64,000 bases of DNA from an uncultured Bacteroidales bacterium (GCA_944320415.1 CALUHJ010000004.1:117102-181101), one strand, 5' to 3'; shown: positions 17,841-27,819, counted from the first letter of the stretch. Notes: a model not told the origin generated them from the sequence alone. Made by a program: numbers and translations.

Positions 17841-20318
17841 TTATTTTTTCCTTGTCCTACGCCCCGAACCTGCAGGTGCGGACTCTATTATCTTTCTGCA
17901 ATCCTCTTCTTCCAACGTTTTGTAATCGCTTTCCTTTGGAATTTTATAATTCTTCCCTTCGAACTTTATGTATGGTCCGTATTTCCCGTCCAGTATCTCT
18001 ATGCCAGAGGCAAAACTCTTCAATGCCGCATTGTTTGCGACCTTGCCCTGAACAATGTCCAAGGCCTGCTCGGCCGTTAATGCCAACGCTTCCATGGTTT
18101 TGGGAATACGGTAATTCTTCGTTCCATGCTTCAAATAAAAACCATACCTGCCCTTACTCAAAACAATATCCTCACCTTCAAGGCTGACCAATGTCCTTGG
18201 TTCAAATTCGGACAAATGCTTCTTCTGGTTTATAAGTTCTATGCACGTATCAATATCAACAGTTATAGGGTCGGTATCCTTTGGAAAGGATATGTTCTTT
18301 CCGGCATATTTCAGATAAGGACCGAATTTTCCCGTATTGACCGTTATCTCCTCTCCCTCAAAAATGCCGACAACTCTTGGCAAAGCAAACAAAGCAAGTG
18401 CCTGTTCCAAAGTAATATTGTTGATTGAAAGGTTCTTGGTCAACGAGGCAAATCTCGGCTTTTCCTCATCGGTATTCTTACCTATCTGAATCATCGGACC
18501 GAATCTGCCTATCTTGGCATAGACAGGTCTATCGCTTGACGGGTCCGTTCCCAACAGTCTCTCTCCGGACGAACGTTCACTGCTCTTTGTCGCCTCAACC
18601 TCATTATGAAAAGGCGTATAGAATTTACCCAACATCTTTCTCCAATCTTCCATGCCCTGGGCTATAAGGTCAAATTTCTTTTCTATCTCGGCTGTGAAGT
18701 TATAGTCTATCACGTCAGTAAAATGTTCATTCAAAAAATCATTGACAATGATTCCTATATCCGTAGGGAAAAGCTTTGATTTCTCATTGCCGTAATTTTC
18801 CAAAGCAGTCTGCCTGCTTATGTTTCCACCCTTGAGAGTAAAGACCTGTATCTCCCTCTGCTTGGCAGGTCTGTCATCCTTTAGCACATAATCCCTTTTC
18901 TGAATGGTGGAAATGGTAGGTGCGTAAGTGGACGGACGACCTATGCCGAGCTCCTCCATCTTCTTTACCAATGCAGCCTCATTGTAACGCGACGGCTGGT
19001 TACTGTAAGCCTGTGTGGCCTTGATTAACAGTGATTCCAGAAGTTCATTGTCATTCATGTGTGGCAAAACACCCGAAGCGTCCTCCTGTTCGGAATCCGA
19101 ATCGGCAATCTTGTTGTACACTTTTAGAAAACCGTCGAACAACAACACCTCCCCCTGTGCGACAAACATCTCTGAACGACCGGATATACTTATGTTGACT
19201 GTCGTTTTTTCCAATTTGGCATCAGCCATAAGACTTGCCAATGTACGTCTGCGTATAAGCTCATAAAGTCTCTTTCCCGAAGCGTCTGCATCTATTTCAA
19301 CGGCAGACAAATCAGTCGGTCTTATAGCTTCATGGGCTTCCTGCGCCCCTTTTATCTTGTTGGCATATTTCCTGATTTGCAGATACTCCTCCCCGAAGTT
19401 TCTTGTTATGACATCTTTGGCCTGTCCTATGGCAAAGTCCGACAGATTGACCGAATCGGTTCTCATATATGTGATAAATCCGGCCTCATACAACTGTTGG
19501 GCAACCAACATGGTCTTTGAAACAGAAAATCCCAAACGTCTCGAAGCCTCCTGCTGCAATGTGGAAGTGGTAAAAGGAGCTGCGGGAGATTGTTTTGTGG
19601 GTTTGGTCTCCACGGCACAAACCCTAAATTCCGCATCCTTGCAGTCGTTAAGGAATGTCTCAACCTGCTCACTGTCTGCAAGCCTCTTGTTCAACAAGGA
19701 TGTAAACACCTTGCCCTTCTCCGTCTTGAAATCACCCGATACCTTGTAAGACACAACGGGAACAAAACCGTTTATTTCCCTTTCCCTTTCAACTATCAGC
19801 CTGACAGCCACGGATTGTACCCTTCCGGCCGAAAGCGATGGCTTTACCTTTTTCCACAACACGGGAGAAATCTCATATCCGACTATCCTGTCCAATATTC
19901 TGCGGGCCTGTTGCGCATTGACCAGATTCATGTCTATGTCTCTCGGGTTTTCCACCGCATGAACTATGGCCGTTTTGGTTATTTCATTGAACACTATACG
20001 CTTTGTCTTGGAATCATCCAGATTCAATGTCTCTTTCAGGTGCCAGGCAATGGCCTCCCCTTCCCTGTCCTCATCGGAAGCAAGCCATACGCAGTCTGCC
20101 GTCTTGGCGGCCTTTTTCAATTCTCCTACAATTTTGCCCTTGTCTTCCGAAATGATATACTTTGGTTCGAAATCATGCTCTATGTCAACGCTTATCTCCT
20201 TGGCAGACAAGTCCCGTATGTGTCCGTAACTCGATGTAACCTTAAAATCCCTGCCCAAAAATTTCTCTATCGTCTTGGCCTTAGCCGGAGACTCCACAAT
20301 AACCAAGTTCTTTGCCAT
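17841..20318 (-). CDS. topA: DNA topoisomerase I
   Basis: Type IA topoisomerase that relaxes negative supercoils. From the ATG at 20318 (MAKNLVIVESPAKAKTIEKFL) it has 825 aa. The TOPRIM domain carries the DEDREGEAIAWH motif, and the active-site tyrosine lies in GFITYMRTDSVNL. The C-terminus carries glycine/lysine-rich topoisomerase repeats (KGRYGFYLKHGTKNYRIPK, KYGPYIKFEGKNYKIPK) instead of four-cysteine zinc ribbons, usual in this phylum. The frame extends 11 codons upstream, but that would include the promoter box. It converges with the HsdR_N gene with only 3 bp between stops. Confidence 0.97.
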   Translation of the reverse strand: MAKNLVIVESPAKAKTIEKFLGRDFKVTSSYGHIRDLSAKEISVDIEHDFEPKYIISEDKGKIVGELKKAAKTADCVWLASDEDREGEAIAWHLKETLNLDDSKTKRIVFNEITKTAIVHAVENPRDIDMNLVNAQQARRILDRIVGYEISPVLWKKVKPSLSAGRVQSVAVRLIVEREREINGFVPVVSYKVSGDFKTEKGKVFTSLLNKRLADSEQVETFLNDCKDAEFRVCAVETKPTKQSPAAPFTTSTLQQEASRRLGFSVSKTMLVAQQLYEAGFITYMRTDSVNLSDFAIGQAKDVITRNFGEEYLQIRKYANKIKGAQEAHEAIRPTDLSAVEIDADASGKRLYELIRRRTLASLMADAKLEKTTVNISISGRSEMFVAQGEVLLFDGFLKVYNKIADSDSEQEDASGVLPHMNDNELLESLLIKATQAYSNQPSRYNEAALVKKMEELGIGRPSTYAPTISTIQKRDYVLKDDRPAKQREIQVFTLKGGNISRQTALENYGNEKSKLFPTDIGIIVNDFLNEHFTDVIDYNFTAEIEKKFDLIAQGMEDWRKMLGKFYTPFHNEVEATKSSERSSGERLLGTDPSSDRPVYAKIGRFGPMIQIGKNTDEEKPRFASLTKNLSINNITLEQALALFALPRVVGIFEGEEITVNTGKFGPYLKYAGKNISFPKDTDPITVDIDTCIELINQKKHLSEFEPRTLVSLEGEDIVLSKGRYGFYLKHGTKNYRIPKTMEALALTAEQALDIVQGKVANNAALKSFASGIEILDGKYGPYIKFEGKNYKIPKESDYKTLEEEDCRKIIESAPAGSGRRTRKK

Positions 20319-20340
20319 TCCCTTTTTATTTTTCAGGGTG

Positions 20341-20348
20341 CAAAAGTA
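20341..20348 (-). promoter_or_regulatory. -7 box for topA
   Basis: Minus strand reads TACTTTTG, matching TAnnTTTG, 22 bp before the topA ATG at 20318 and inside the upward open frame. This supports the shorter start. Confidence 0.6.
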
Positions 20349-20383
20349 CAAAAAAAAGTATAGCCCGAAAACCAGTCTTGACT

Positions 20384-20917
20384 CTAATTTTCTTTTTTCT
20401 GAATCGGTTTTTCCGTATCCTTATTCCGTTGGTCCGCTATTTGATTACGGTTATTTTCAGCAGTGTAGGGATGACGCAGCATGTATATGTAATAATAGAC
20501 TATAAAAAGAACTGCCAGCATTACATCGCCGTAGGACAAGCCTCTGTAAGAGAAAAACATCACCGGGACGGCCAAAAGCCCCACCTTGCTTACGGCATAG
20601 AGCGACACCCCCGAACGGTGCCCCGACCACATGAGAACACAGGCATAAAGCGAAAATGCGCTCAGTATCGTCATGAATACATAAAACGCCTTGTTGGCCC
20701 TGAAAAAAAACAACAGGTTCTCCCGCCAGAAATAAAGATAGTCGGGAATGCGTCCCTGCTCAATAAAAGATATTACGTCCGAAGAAAAAAACAGACCCGC
20801 CAATCCGAAACAGAGCAATCCCGTCGCAACCAGCATGGACAAGGGCAACACACATCGTATGCCCCATGAAGACCTCATGTCCTTGGTGGTAATCTTTTCC
20901 CTTATTGTCCTTGCCAT
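20384..20917 (-). CDS. Integral membrane protein of unknown function
   Basis: A 177-aa protein with about four hydrophobic helices (about 22-46, 72-95, 105-125 and 128-148), a positively charged N-terminus (MARTIREKITTKDMR) and a hydrophilic C-terminal tail ending PIQKKEN. I do not recognise a family. It begins 1 bp after the stop of the GH20 gene and so is translationally linked to it. topA follows 65 bp on with its own promoter box. Confidence 0.7.
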   Translation of the reverse strand: MARTIREKITTKDMRSSWGIRCVLPLSMLVATGLLCFGLAGLFFSSDVISFIEQGRIPDYLYFWRENLLFFFRANKAFYVFMTILSAFSLYACVLMWSGHRSGVSLYAVSKVGLLAVPVMFFSYRGLSYGDVMLAVLFIVYYYIYMLRHPYTAENNRNQIADQRNKDTEKPIQKKEN

Positions 20918-20918
20918 A

Positions 20919-23249
20919 CTACCTCACTATTATTTCATCCGCAAAACAGTGCGCATCGTATCCGTAACCGGGATGTCCCTCAGGACACTGCCTTACGGTT
21001 CTGGCATAAACCTTTATGTATCTCGCCCTTAAAGGTTCGGTATTCACATTATAGGTCTGTATCTGTCCCTGTCTGTCAATTGTGCAATTCTGCGGAGATA
21101 TAAGATTCCACTCAAGGCCGTCATCGGAATAATAAAACGACACCTCGGTCGGAAGGAATATCCAACTGCCAACACCGTCAAGGAAGCTGATGGATATGTG
21201 GCTGAATTCCTCCTGCCGTTCCAAATCCAGAACCAGATTATAATCGTGTCCCAAGGTTCCGACCCATTTGTCAAAACTCTTCTGCGAACCTTTCATTCCG
21301 TCGGTAAGGGCATTGGCCGTACTTCCTGAATATTGCGGGTTGGGATGTTCCAGAACATATTTGCGTCCCGTTGCCTTGTTCAGATTGTAAACGGAACGGA
21401 AAACAGGAGAAACAATCTTGCCGTCCCTTATCGCACAAGCCGACACAAGAGTTGTTGAATCTATTATGATTTTGTCGGAAAAGACTTTGGAATTTCCGTC
21501 GGGTTCCGAGCCGTCCAAGGTATATACCACACGGGAATTCTCTGCCGGAGTATTAAGTTTCAATTCGACCTGTCTCGTATCGGAATTGTAAAACACATCG
21601 GCCGATATGGCATAATGCGAACGGGAATAATTGACCTGCATGGCGTCATAACACTTGAGCAGATGTTCAAGACGGTTGAGAAAATCCTTATAATCCTTGT
21701 TTTCCTTTTGGGTCCACGCCGTTTCGGACAAAGCGGCGGTACGCGGATAGTCCATATAAAGCACCTTGTCGAAATATGGAATATATTCAGTCCAAGTATT
21801 GGCCTGAACTCCTATTATGTACTTGCGTTCCTCGGGTGAAAGCTCCTTTGGCACGGGCTCATAGAGATAAACCTTTTTCAACGGGGTGTATCCGCCTATG
21901 GCAAGAGGTTCATTGTCCGCCTCCGCCTGATAATAATCGAAGTAAAGATAGGCAGCAGGAGCCATTATGGCATTGTGTCCGGAACGGGCCGCATCTATTC
22001 CTCCCTTCTCGCCCTGCCATGACATGACAGTGACATCACCCTTTATTCCTCCTTCAAGTATCTCGTCCCATGCTATCACCTTCTTGTGCTTCTTCTCCAG
22101 ATGCTCTTCCATCTGCTGCATGAAATAACTCTGCAATTCGTACTCGTCCTTAAGGCCGTGTTCCCTTATCTGCTTCTGACACTCCGGACAATGCTGCCAT
22201 CTAGTCTTTGGACATTCGTCACCGCCTATGTGTATATAAGGCGAAGGAAACAGGTCTGCCACCTCGTCCAAAACATTCTTGAGAAATTCAATCGTCTCGT
22301 CCTTTGTACAGAACACCTGGTCGAATACTCCCCACGTGCATGCCACCTCATAGTTAGTATCCTTGCAGCCCAATGACGGATAAGCCGCCAGGGCGGCAAG
22401 AGCGTGACCCGGCATCTCTATTTCGGGGATGACCGTTATCTGACGCTTGGCCGCATAATTTACTATGTCCCTTATCTGTTCCTGTGTATAATAGCCAGAG
22501 TGTTCCACATTGTCGTAGTTGGGATTTCTCGCATCATTGTCTGTATAGTGTCCTATGATTGTCGCCCTGCGTTTTGAAGCCACGGTCTGAAGACGGGGAT
22601 AACGCTTTATCTCTATCCTCCAGCCCTGGTCATCGGTCAAATGGAAATGGAACACGTTCAACTTGTGGAACGCCAACAAGTCTATATATCTCTTCACCTG
22701 CTCCACCGTGAAAAAATGTCTTGCGACATCCAAATGCTTTCCTCTGTATGCAAAACGTGGATAGTCCACTATCTTGCATTGCGGAACGGAATACGACTTT
22801 ATTTCCTTATTCCGGTCAGCCGAAAGGAAATCGCTTTCGGTCAATTGGAAAAGGGTCTGCACCGCATAGAAAAAACCCGCATTTTCATTGGCCTGAATGA
22901 TTATCCTGTCCGGCAACACATTCAACTGATATCCTTCCTTTCCGAGGATTTTATCCGATACCCCTACAAATATTATCGAATTGGCCATATTGTATTTTGC
23001 GTTCGGTTTTTTGTCAACTATCGGTTTGACATCCCCGAATGCCTTCCGTAGGTATTCATGCAGATATTCCGCCACCTCCAATTCGGGATTGCCCACATTG
23101 ACCATCACTTTGGTATTGGCATCCAACATGAAAGGCTTGCCATCCCTCTGCTCAACCGACACGGGTTTCGGCACGACGGATATGGCAGTCTGTGCATGCA
23201 CCGCAAAAGCAAAGAAAAGTATCGTAAAAAAAAGTATCGTTTTTCTCAT
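20919..23249 (-). CDS. Beta-N-acetylhexosaminidase, GH20
   Basis: A 776-aa exported glycosidase that removes terminal N-acetylhexosamine from glycans such as chitooligosaccharides, host glycoproteins or peptidoglycan fragments. The signal peptide ends at AVHAQ (residue 20). A GH20b N-terminal domain (about 22-160) precedes the catalytic barrel, with the D344-E345 pair in HIGGDECPK and H/W residues in NVFHFHLTDDQGWR. The C-terminal part has a chitobiase-like CHB_HEX segment (VVYTLDGSEPDGNSKVF) and an F5/8 type C-like carbohydrate-binding region. It is followed by a membrane-protein gene in the same operon. Confidence 0.94.
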   Translation of the reverse strand: MRKTILFFTILFFAFAVHAQTAISVVPKPVSVEQRDGKPFMLDANTKVMVNVGNPELEVAEYLHEYLRKAFGDVKPIVDKKPNAKYNMANSIIFVGVSDKILGKEGYQLNVLPDRIIIQANENAGFFYAVQTLFQLTESDFLSADRNKEIKSYSVPQCKIVDYPRFAYRGKHLDVARHFFTVEQVKRYIDLLAFHKLNVFHFHLTDDQGWRIEIKRYPRLQTVASKRRATIIGHYTDNDARNPNYDNVEHSGYYTQEQIRDIVNYAAKRQITVIPEIEMPGHALAALAAYPSLGCKDTNYEVACTWGVFDQVFCTKDETIEFLKNVLDEVADLFPSPYIHIGGDECPKTRWQHCPECQKQIREHGLKDEYELQSYFMQQMEEHLEKKHKKVIAWDEILEGGIKGDVTVMSWQGEKGGIDAARSGHNAIMAPAAYLYFDYYQAEADNEPLAIGGYTPLKKVYLYEPVPKELSPEERKYIIGVQANTWTEYIPYFDKVLYMDYPRTAALSETAWTQKENKDYKDFLNRLEHLLKCYDAMQVNYSRSHYAISADVFYNSDTRQVELKLNTPAENSRVVYTLDGSEPDGNSKVFSDKIIIDSTTLVSACAIRDGKIVSPVFRSVYNLNKATGRKYVLEHPNPQYSGSTANALTDGMKGSQKSFDKWVGTLGHDYNLVLDLERQEEFSHISISFLDGVGSWIFLPTEVSFYYSDDGLEWNLISPQNCTIDRQGQIQTYNVNTEPLRARYIKVYARTVRQCPEGHPGYGYDAHCFADEIIVR

Positions 23250-23276
23250 ATACCATTGATTTTATAATTGTTCCGA

Positions 23277-23284
23277 CAAAGATA
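23277..23284 (-). promoter_or_regulatory. -7 box for the GH20 gene
   Basis: Minus strand reads TATCTTTG, matching TAnnTTTG, 27 bp before the ATG at 23249 and downstream of the M16 gene's terminator. Confidence 0.65.
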
Positions 23285-23316
23285 CGACAATAAAATGACA
23301 AAAATCCCTCACGTAC

Positions 23317-23361
23317 AAAAAAACGGAGGGAAAGAGACTATCTCGAGCCCCTTTCCCTCCG
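23317..23361 (-). terminator. Rho-independent terminator after the M16 peptidase gene
   Basis: On the minus strand an 11-bp stem (arms 23351-23361 and 23324-23334, CGGAGGGAAAG/CTTTCCCTCCG) is followed by seven T at 23323-23317. It lies 28 bp after the M16 stop. Confidence 0.85.
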
Positions 23362-23389
23362 AACTTGTCTTAAATCCGAAGAATACCTA

Positions 23390-26242
23390 TTATTTCTTCT
23401 GTGCAGGATCCATGGATGCAGGTTTCAATGAAACTCTTACATATTGGTCATGCTTCAAATACTTGGCTGCAACAGCCTTAAGGTCTTCAACCGTCAAGGC
23501 ATTTACTGCCGCAGTGTATTCCTCCAATGTCTGCAATTGATAACCATACCACTTGCTTCCCATGATTACAGAGCTCCAGTAACCGTTGTTTTCCAAGCTG
23601 GTCTGACGTTCCTTTATCAACTGTTCCTTAACCTTCTGCAAGTCTGTTTCAGTAGGTCCTTCTGCTATTATCTGGTCGAACACCTCGAAAGTAGCCTCGG
23701 TCAATTTGTCAACCGTTGAAGGATCACAAGTGTAATAACACATTGTGGTTGCCTCAGCCTTTGGATACTTGTCATAAGTCAAACTGAACGAAGGTGAATA
23801 AGTGCCACCCAACTTCTCACGTATAACCTCAACAAGCTTTATGGAACATACGTTGTTCAAGGCTCTTGTAGCCAGGCGTTCCTTGTCGCTCCAGTCAAAA
23901 GGATTGACGTATGTTATTGTCATCAAGCCCTTGTTGGCCTCGCCCTTGTAAACGTTCTTGTCAACGACACCTTTTGCAAATGCACTCGAACGGTCCTGCC
24001 ATTTCTCTGCGGACTTGCCGTTTGAAGAAGGCATGCCTCCTATGTATTTCTCTATCAAAGGCAACATCTTCGCCTCGTCTATGTTTCCTACGAACGTGAA
24101 GGTGAAATCGGATGCATCAGAGAATCTTTCCTTGAATATCTTAAGCATCTTGTCTATGTTCATCTGCTTCAACTGAGCCTCGGTAGGAATAACTATCGTA
24201 CGCTTGTCGTTAGGATACATTGCCTTTATCCATTCCGTCTGGAATGCAAACTCAGGCATGTTCTTAAGCATGTTTATCTGGGTTTTCAACTTGTCAATTG
24301 TATTGTCCAACACTTCCTTTTCAGCTCTTGGAGCGGTGAAATACAAGTACATGTACTGCAACATTGTCTCAAAATCGGCAGGAGAGCAGCTTCCGCTAAT
24401 ACTTTCCGACAAATCGTCTATGGAAGGCGTCAAACCTACGGTCTTGCCAGACAAGAACTTCTGCAACTGGGAATTGTTGTATGTTCCTATACCGCACTGG
24501 TCTATTATGCTTGCCGCAAAATTAACGTTGACAATATCCTTGTCATCATAAAGGGATGCACCACCTGCAGACTGTGCACTAACCAATATCTGGTCGTTCT
24601 TGAAATCCGTAGACTTCAATATAACCTTTGCTCCGTTTGAAAGCACATATTCGGTATAGTCAAACTTCTCATTCTTAGTCGTGCTTACAACCTTGCCCGC
24701 CTTAGGTTCCTTAGCCAAGAAAGGCTCTACCTTTACATTGTCAACCCATGCCTTTGTATTTGCTTTCTTACACTTGTTTATCAACTTCAATACATCTTCT
24801 TCCTTTGGTACCTTAACACCCTTTTTCTCCGGCATTGATATGGTGCAGATGAAGTTCTCATCAGTTATCCATTGAGATATCAATGCGTTAACCTCCTCAA
24901 GGGTGATATCGTCCATCAAGGCCTTTGCCCACTTGTTTTCGAATATCGCACCAGGCATAGGGTCTCCTTCCAAAAAGTAATCAACAAGCTGGGACGCTAT
25001 TCTGCTGCTCTCTGTCTTTGTCTCCTCCTTTGCAGCCCTTGCATAGGATGTCAACAATGCATCCTTGGCTCTGTCCAACTCTGTCTGAAGGAAACCGTGT
25101 TGTTGCAATCTTCTGTTCTCCATCATGACAGTCTCTATGGCTTTCATGACTTTGCCTTCCTTTGCAGTAATGTATATCTGGTAAGCGGAAACAGGTCTTG
25201 CCAAAAAGTCTCCGTATCCGGCATAGGCTCCGATATAAGGACATGTCTTCTTCTCACCCAATTCTGCCAATCTGCTGTTGAACATATTCTCAAACAATCC
25301 GTAAAGCAGGTGTTGTTCACGGAAATCACCTATTGTCTTTACCGGTTTAGAAGGGTGCTTGTAGAACATTTGTACTGAAGTGGAAGTAGCCTCCTTGTCG
25401 GTTGCAACACACAACAAAGGCTCTACGTTATTGTCTATGGTGTAGGTAGGTCTTACGGTAGGAGTACATGGAGCGGAAGTCATGGTGAAATAGTCTATAA
25501 CCTTCTGTTCCATTTCATCCGCATCAAAGTCTCCGACAACTATGACCGCCATGTTGTCCGGTCTGTACCATTTCTTATAAAATCCTCTTATGTCGTCATA
25601 AACGAAGTTCTGAAGACGGTCCAATGTTCCGATAGGAAGTCTTTCTGCATACTTGGAACCTTTCAACATGGTACCCCATGTCTTGGCTCTAAGTCTCTCT
25701 GCGCCTCCCTGGCTCATTCTCCACTCCTCTATGATGACACCTCTTTCCTTGTCTATCTCTTCACCTGTCATCAAGGCTCCTTCTGCCCAGCCGTCAAGTA
25801 TCTTCAATCCCATGTCGAACAATTCCTCGTCATCGGTAGGAAGCGTCACCATGTAAACAGTCTGGTCAAAACCAGTATAGGCATTTATCTCCCTGCCGAA
25901 CACTATACCTTTTTTCTCCAAGGCATCAATCATGGTATTTCCCGGAAACTGCTTGGTTCCGTTGAAATTCATGTGTTCGGTAAAGTGAGCCAAACCCACC
26001 TCATTGGGTTCCTCCAAAACAGAACCTGCATTTATCGCAATCTGAAATTCCGCTCTGTTCGCAGGCTTGTTGTTTGCCCTTACATAATAGGTAAGTCCGT
26101 TCGGCAATTTTCCGGTACGAACCTTTCCGTTCAATTTGATTTGCTCGTTAAGGTCTATTTTGGCAGCCTTCTTGTTCTGAGCAAATCCCGTTGTGACCAA
26201 TAGGAAACACAACGCCAATGCTAAAAAAACTCTATTTTTCAT
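23390..26242 (-). CDS. M16 (insulinase) family zinc metallopeptidase
   Basis: A 950-aa double-length M16 peptidase. A signal peptide ends at TTGFAQ, placing it in the periplasm. The inverted zinc motif HxxEH is H86-FT-E89-H90 in LAHFTEHMNFNGTKQF, with a downstream glutamate in GVIIEEWRM. A second, inactive M16 half follows (about 500-930). The closest known types are E. coli PqqL and Bacteroidota M16 proteins, which degrade peptides taken up or released in the periplasm. An HTH regulator gene lies 19 bp upstream on the same strand. Confidence 0.93.
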   Translation of the reverse strand: MKNRVFLALALCFLLVTTGFAQNKKAAKIDLNEQIKLNGKVRTGKLPNGLTYYVRANNKPANRAEFQIAINAGSVLEEPNEVGLAHFTEHMNFNGTKQFPGNTMIDALEKKGIVFGREINAYTGFDQTVYMVTLPTDDEELFDMGLKILDGWAEGALMTGEEIDKERGVIIEEWRMSQGGAERLRAKTWGTMLKGSKYAERLPIGTLDRLQNFVYDDIRGFYKKWYRPDNMAVIVVGDFDADEMEQKVIDYFTMTSAPCTPTVRPTYTIDNNVEPLLCVATDKEATSTSVQMFYKHPSKPVKTIGDFREQHLLYGLFENMFNSRLAELGEKKTCPYIGAYAGYGDFLARPVSAYQIYITAKEGKVMKAIETVMMENRRLQQHGFLQTELDRAKDALLTSYARAAKEETKTESSRIASQLVDYFLEGDPMPGAIFENKWAKALMDDITLEEVNALISQWITDENFICTISMPEKKGVKVPKEEDVLKLINKCKKANTKAWVDNVKVEPFLAKEPKAGKVVSTTKNEKFDYTEYVLSNGAKVILKSTDFKNDQILVSAQSAGGASLYDDKDIVNVNFAASIIDQCGIGTYNNSQLQKFLSGKTVGLTPSIDDLSESISGSCSPADFETMLQYMYLYFTAPRAEKEVLDNTIDKLKTQINMLKNMPEFAFQTEWIKAMYPNDKRTIVIPTEAQLKQMNIDKMLKIFKERFSDASDFTFTFVGNIDEAKMLPLIEKYIGGMPSSNGKSAEKWQDRSSAFAKGVVDKNVYKGEANKGLMTITYVNPFDWSDKERLATRALNNVCSIKLVEVIREKLGGTYSPSFSLTYDKYPKAEATTMCYYTCDPSTVDKLTEATFEVFDQIIAEGPTETDLQKVKEQLIKERQTSLENNGYWSSVIMGSKWYGYQLQTLEEYTAAVNALTVEDLKAVAAKYLKHDQYVRVSLKPASMDPAQKK

Positions 26243-26261
26243 AGCTTAACTTGTTTGTTTA

Positions 26262-26489
26262 TTATTCGTTTATTTTACCGTTTTGTTCATTGTCATATTC
26301 CAATATGTCTCCAGGCTGACACTCCAACACCTCGCACAATGCCTCCAGAGTGGAAAAGCGTATGGCTTTTGCCTTGCCCGTCTTCAGTACGGATATGTTC
26401 GCAGGGGTTATGTTCACCCTTGCCGAAAGCTCGTTGAGTGAGATCTTGCGCTTTGCCATCATTACATCCAAATTAACAACTATCCCCAT
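26262..26489 (-). CDS. Small XRE/Cro-C1-type HTH regulator
   Basis: A 75-aa single-domain DNA-binding protein with the Cro/C1 pattern: ISLNELSARVNITPANISVLKTGKAKAIRFSTLEALCEVLECQPGDILEY in continuous register, reading helix 2-turn-helix 3 around LSARVNITPANISVLK. It matches the YozG-like group often paired with DUF2975 membrane proteins, as here with a 7-bp gap. It probably autoregulates the DUF2975-HTH pair and may affect the M16 gene 19 bp downstream; the latter is inference from spacing only. Confidence 0.88.
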   Translation of the reverse strand: MGIVVNLDVMMAKRKISLNELSARVNITPANISVLKTGKAKAIRFSTLEALCEVLECQPGDILEYDNEQNGKINE

Positions 26490-26496
26490 ACCCGCA

Positions 26497-27180
26497 CTAA
26501 ACCGTTAAATCATTTTCTTCCTGCAACCTTAACCCTTTCCTGAAAACCTCTATCAGCACAAAAAACAGAAGTCCCACCAGAATATAATCCCACGCCACAC
26601 TGCCTATCCCGTTCACTGGAACAATGGACATACCATCTATGCTTACATATCTTTGCAGAAACAACTTGTCCAAATAATACACCAACAATTCGATGAAAGG
26701 CATGATGACAAAACCAACCGATATGCACCTAAGCCGCGATATGTTCTTTCTTGTAAACACACAACGGCCTATCGAATCATTATCTGTCTTGTAGGATTTG
26801 TAAACACTGTTTACTATGTTGCGTATCAGGAAAAGAACAAAGATGAAAAATATGGTGCTTAGATTAAGGGCTACAAGATAAAGCATCCGATGAAGAACAA
26901 CTACCGGATGTTCGTCAACCCCGCCGAAATAATAGGACACCTGCAAACCTACCGGCTTCATGTTTATCGTCAAGCCGTCTATGGTCGTGTTTATATCTCC
27001 CTCTATAACTATCGGCTCGGTGCTCTGCTCTATGAGAGCCAGTCCCGCAATTATATCATTGCCTTTTGTGATATTGAAAACATGCAAAACTATATTCAAC
27101 ACCACCAGCAAGGACGCAAGGACAAGCACCACGTCAAATATCGTCTTTATGGTTTTAAGTGTCAAAAGTTTCGTTTTCAT
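26497..27180 (-). CDS. DUF2975 family membrane protein
   Basis: A 227-aa protein with four hydrophobic segments (about 12-34, 99-120, 150-172 and 196-214) of the DUF2975 family. Between TM1 and TM2 lies an extracytoplasmic loop of about 65 residues. DUF2975 proteins occur next to YozG-like regulators, and the pair is thought to sense an unknown signal. The start is set at ATG 27180 (MKTKLLTLKTIKTIFD). An ATG at 27195 is in frame, but the -7 box at 27203-27210 would make its message almost leaderless. Confidence 0.82.
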   Translation of the reverse strand: MKTKLLTLKTIKTIFDVVLVLASLLVVLNIVLHVFNITKGNDIIAGLALIEQSTEPIVIEGDINTTIDGLTINMKPVGLQVSYYFGGVDEHPVVVLHRMLYLVALNLSTIFFIFVLFLIRNIVNSVYKSYKTDNDSIGRCVFTRKNISRLRCISVGFVIMPFIELLVYYLDKLFLQRYVSIDGMSIVPVNGIGSVAWDYILVGLLFFVLIEVFRKGLRLQEENDLTV

Positions 27181-27202
27181 GTTCGTTTCCTTCATCTGAA
27201 TG

Positions 27203-27210
27203 CAAATTTA
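27203..27210 (-). promoter_or_regulatory. -7 box for the DUF2975-HTH genes
   Basis: Minus strand reads TAAATTTG, matching TAnnTTTG, 22 bp before ATG 27180. Confidence 0.55.
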
Positions 27211-27281
27211 CAACCTTTATTTGATTCTACCAAATATTTTTATCGTTTTTCGATATTTTTTTTTGCTTTCTCAATAAATAG

Positions 27282-27803
27282 TTATTGTAAATACATATCA
27301 ATCAATCCCTCCGGAGCCCTTACCTTCATTAGCTTCTCATCCCTTCTGACCTCCAGTATCACAGGGTCTATTGCCGGCAAAAGAATTTCCCTGCCGTTGC
27401 AGTCTATGGACAAAAGGGGTTGCATGGTATTCTCGTAAACACCCTCTATCCTGCCTATATGCCCTTTCTGTTCATCCTCCACATCAAACCCTATGACCTC
27501 GTGAAAGTAGAAATTGTTGCCATCCAGTTCAGGCAACAAATCCATCGGCAGATACAGTTCCCTTCCTATCAGCTTGTCCAAATCCTCATGCCCCACACCC
27601 GCAAACCTCACAACCGCCTTGTTGGAATTGAGCCTCAAGGTCTCTATTTCGTAAAACACCAGACGTCCGTTTATGTCGATGTAAACCCCGTCCATGTCTT
27701 CATATTCGGCAGGAGTATCCACATCGAGGAAAAGGCTAACCTCCCCCTTGTAGCTGAAAGGTTTCAACACTCGTCCCAAATAAAAGCAGTCTTCTTTTTT
27801 CAT
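27282..27803 (-). CDS. rimM: Ribosome maturation factor RimM
   Basis: Assists 30S assembly around the 16S head and binds S19. From ATG 27803 (MKKEDCFYLGRVLKPFSYKGEVSLF) the product is 173 aa, the usual size. The RimM barrel occupies about 1-85, with GRVLKPFSYKGEV as signature. The PRC-barrel domain follows, with NNFYFHEVIGFDVEDEQKGHIGRIEGVYE and REILLPAIDPVI. The frame is open to 27938, but that region encodes the hairpin after rpsP, so the inner start is used. rpsP-rimM is a conserved neighbourhood; here a terminator-like hairpin separates them. Confidence 0.95.
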   Translation of the reverse strand: MKKEDCFYLGRVLKPFSYKGEVSLFLDVDTPAEYEDMDGVYIDINGRLVFYEIETLRLNSNKAVVRFAGVGHEDLDKLIGRELYLPMDLLPELDGNNFYFHEVIGFDVEDEQKGHIGRIEGVYENTMQPLLSIDCNGREILLPAIDPVILEVRRDEKLMKVRAPEGLIDMYLQ

Positions 27804-27819
27804 ATCAACCGTTTTTTTG

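Noticed and set aside
27241..27259. TATCG/CGATA hairpin followed by T run on the plus strand as a terminator
   Set aside because: No plus-strand gene precedes it; it lies upstream of the DUF2975 promoter and its minus-strand form lacks a T tract.
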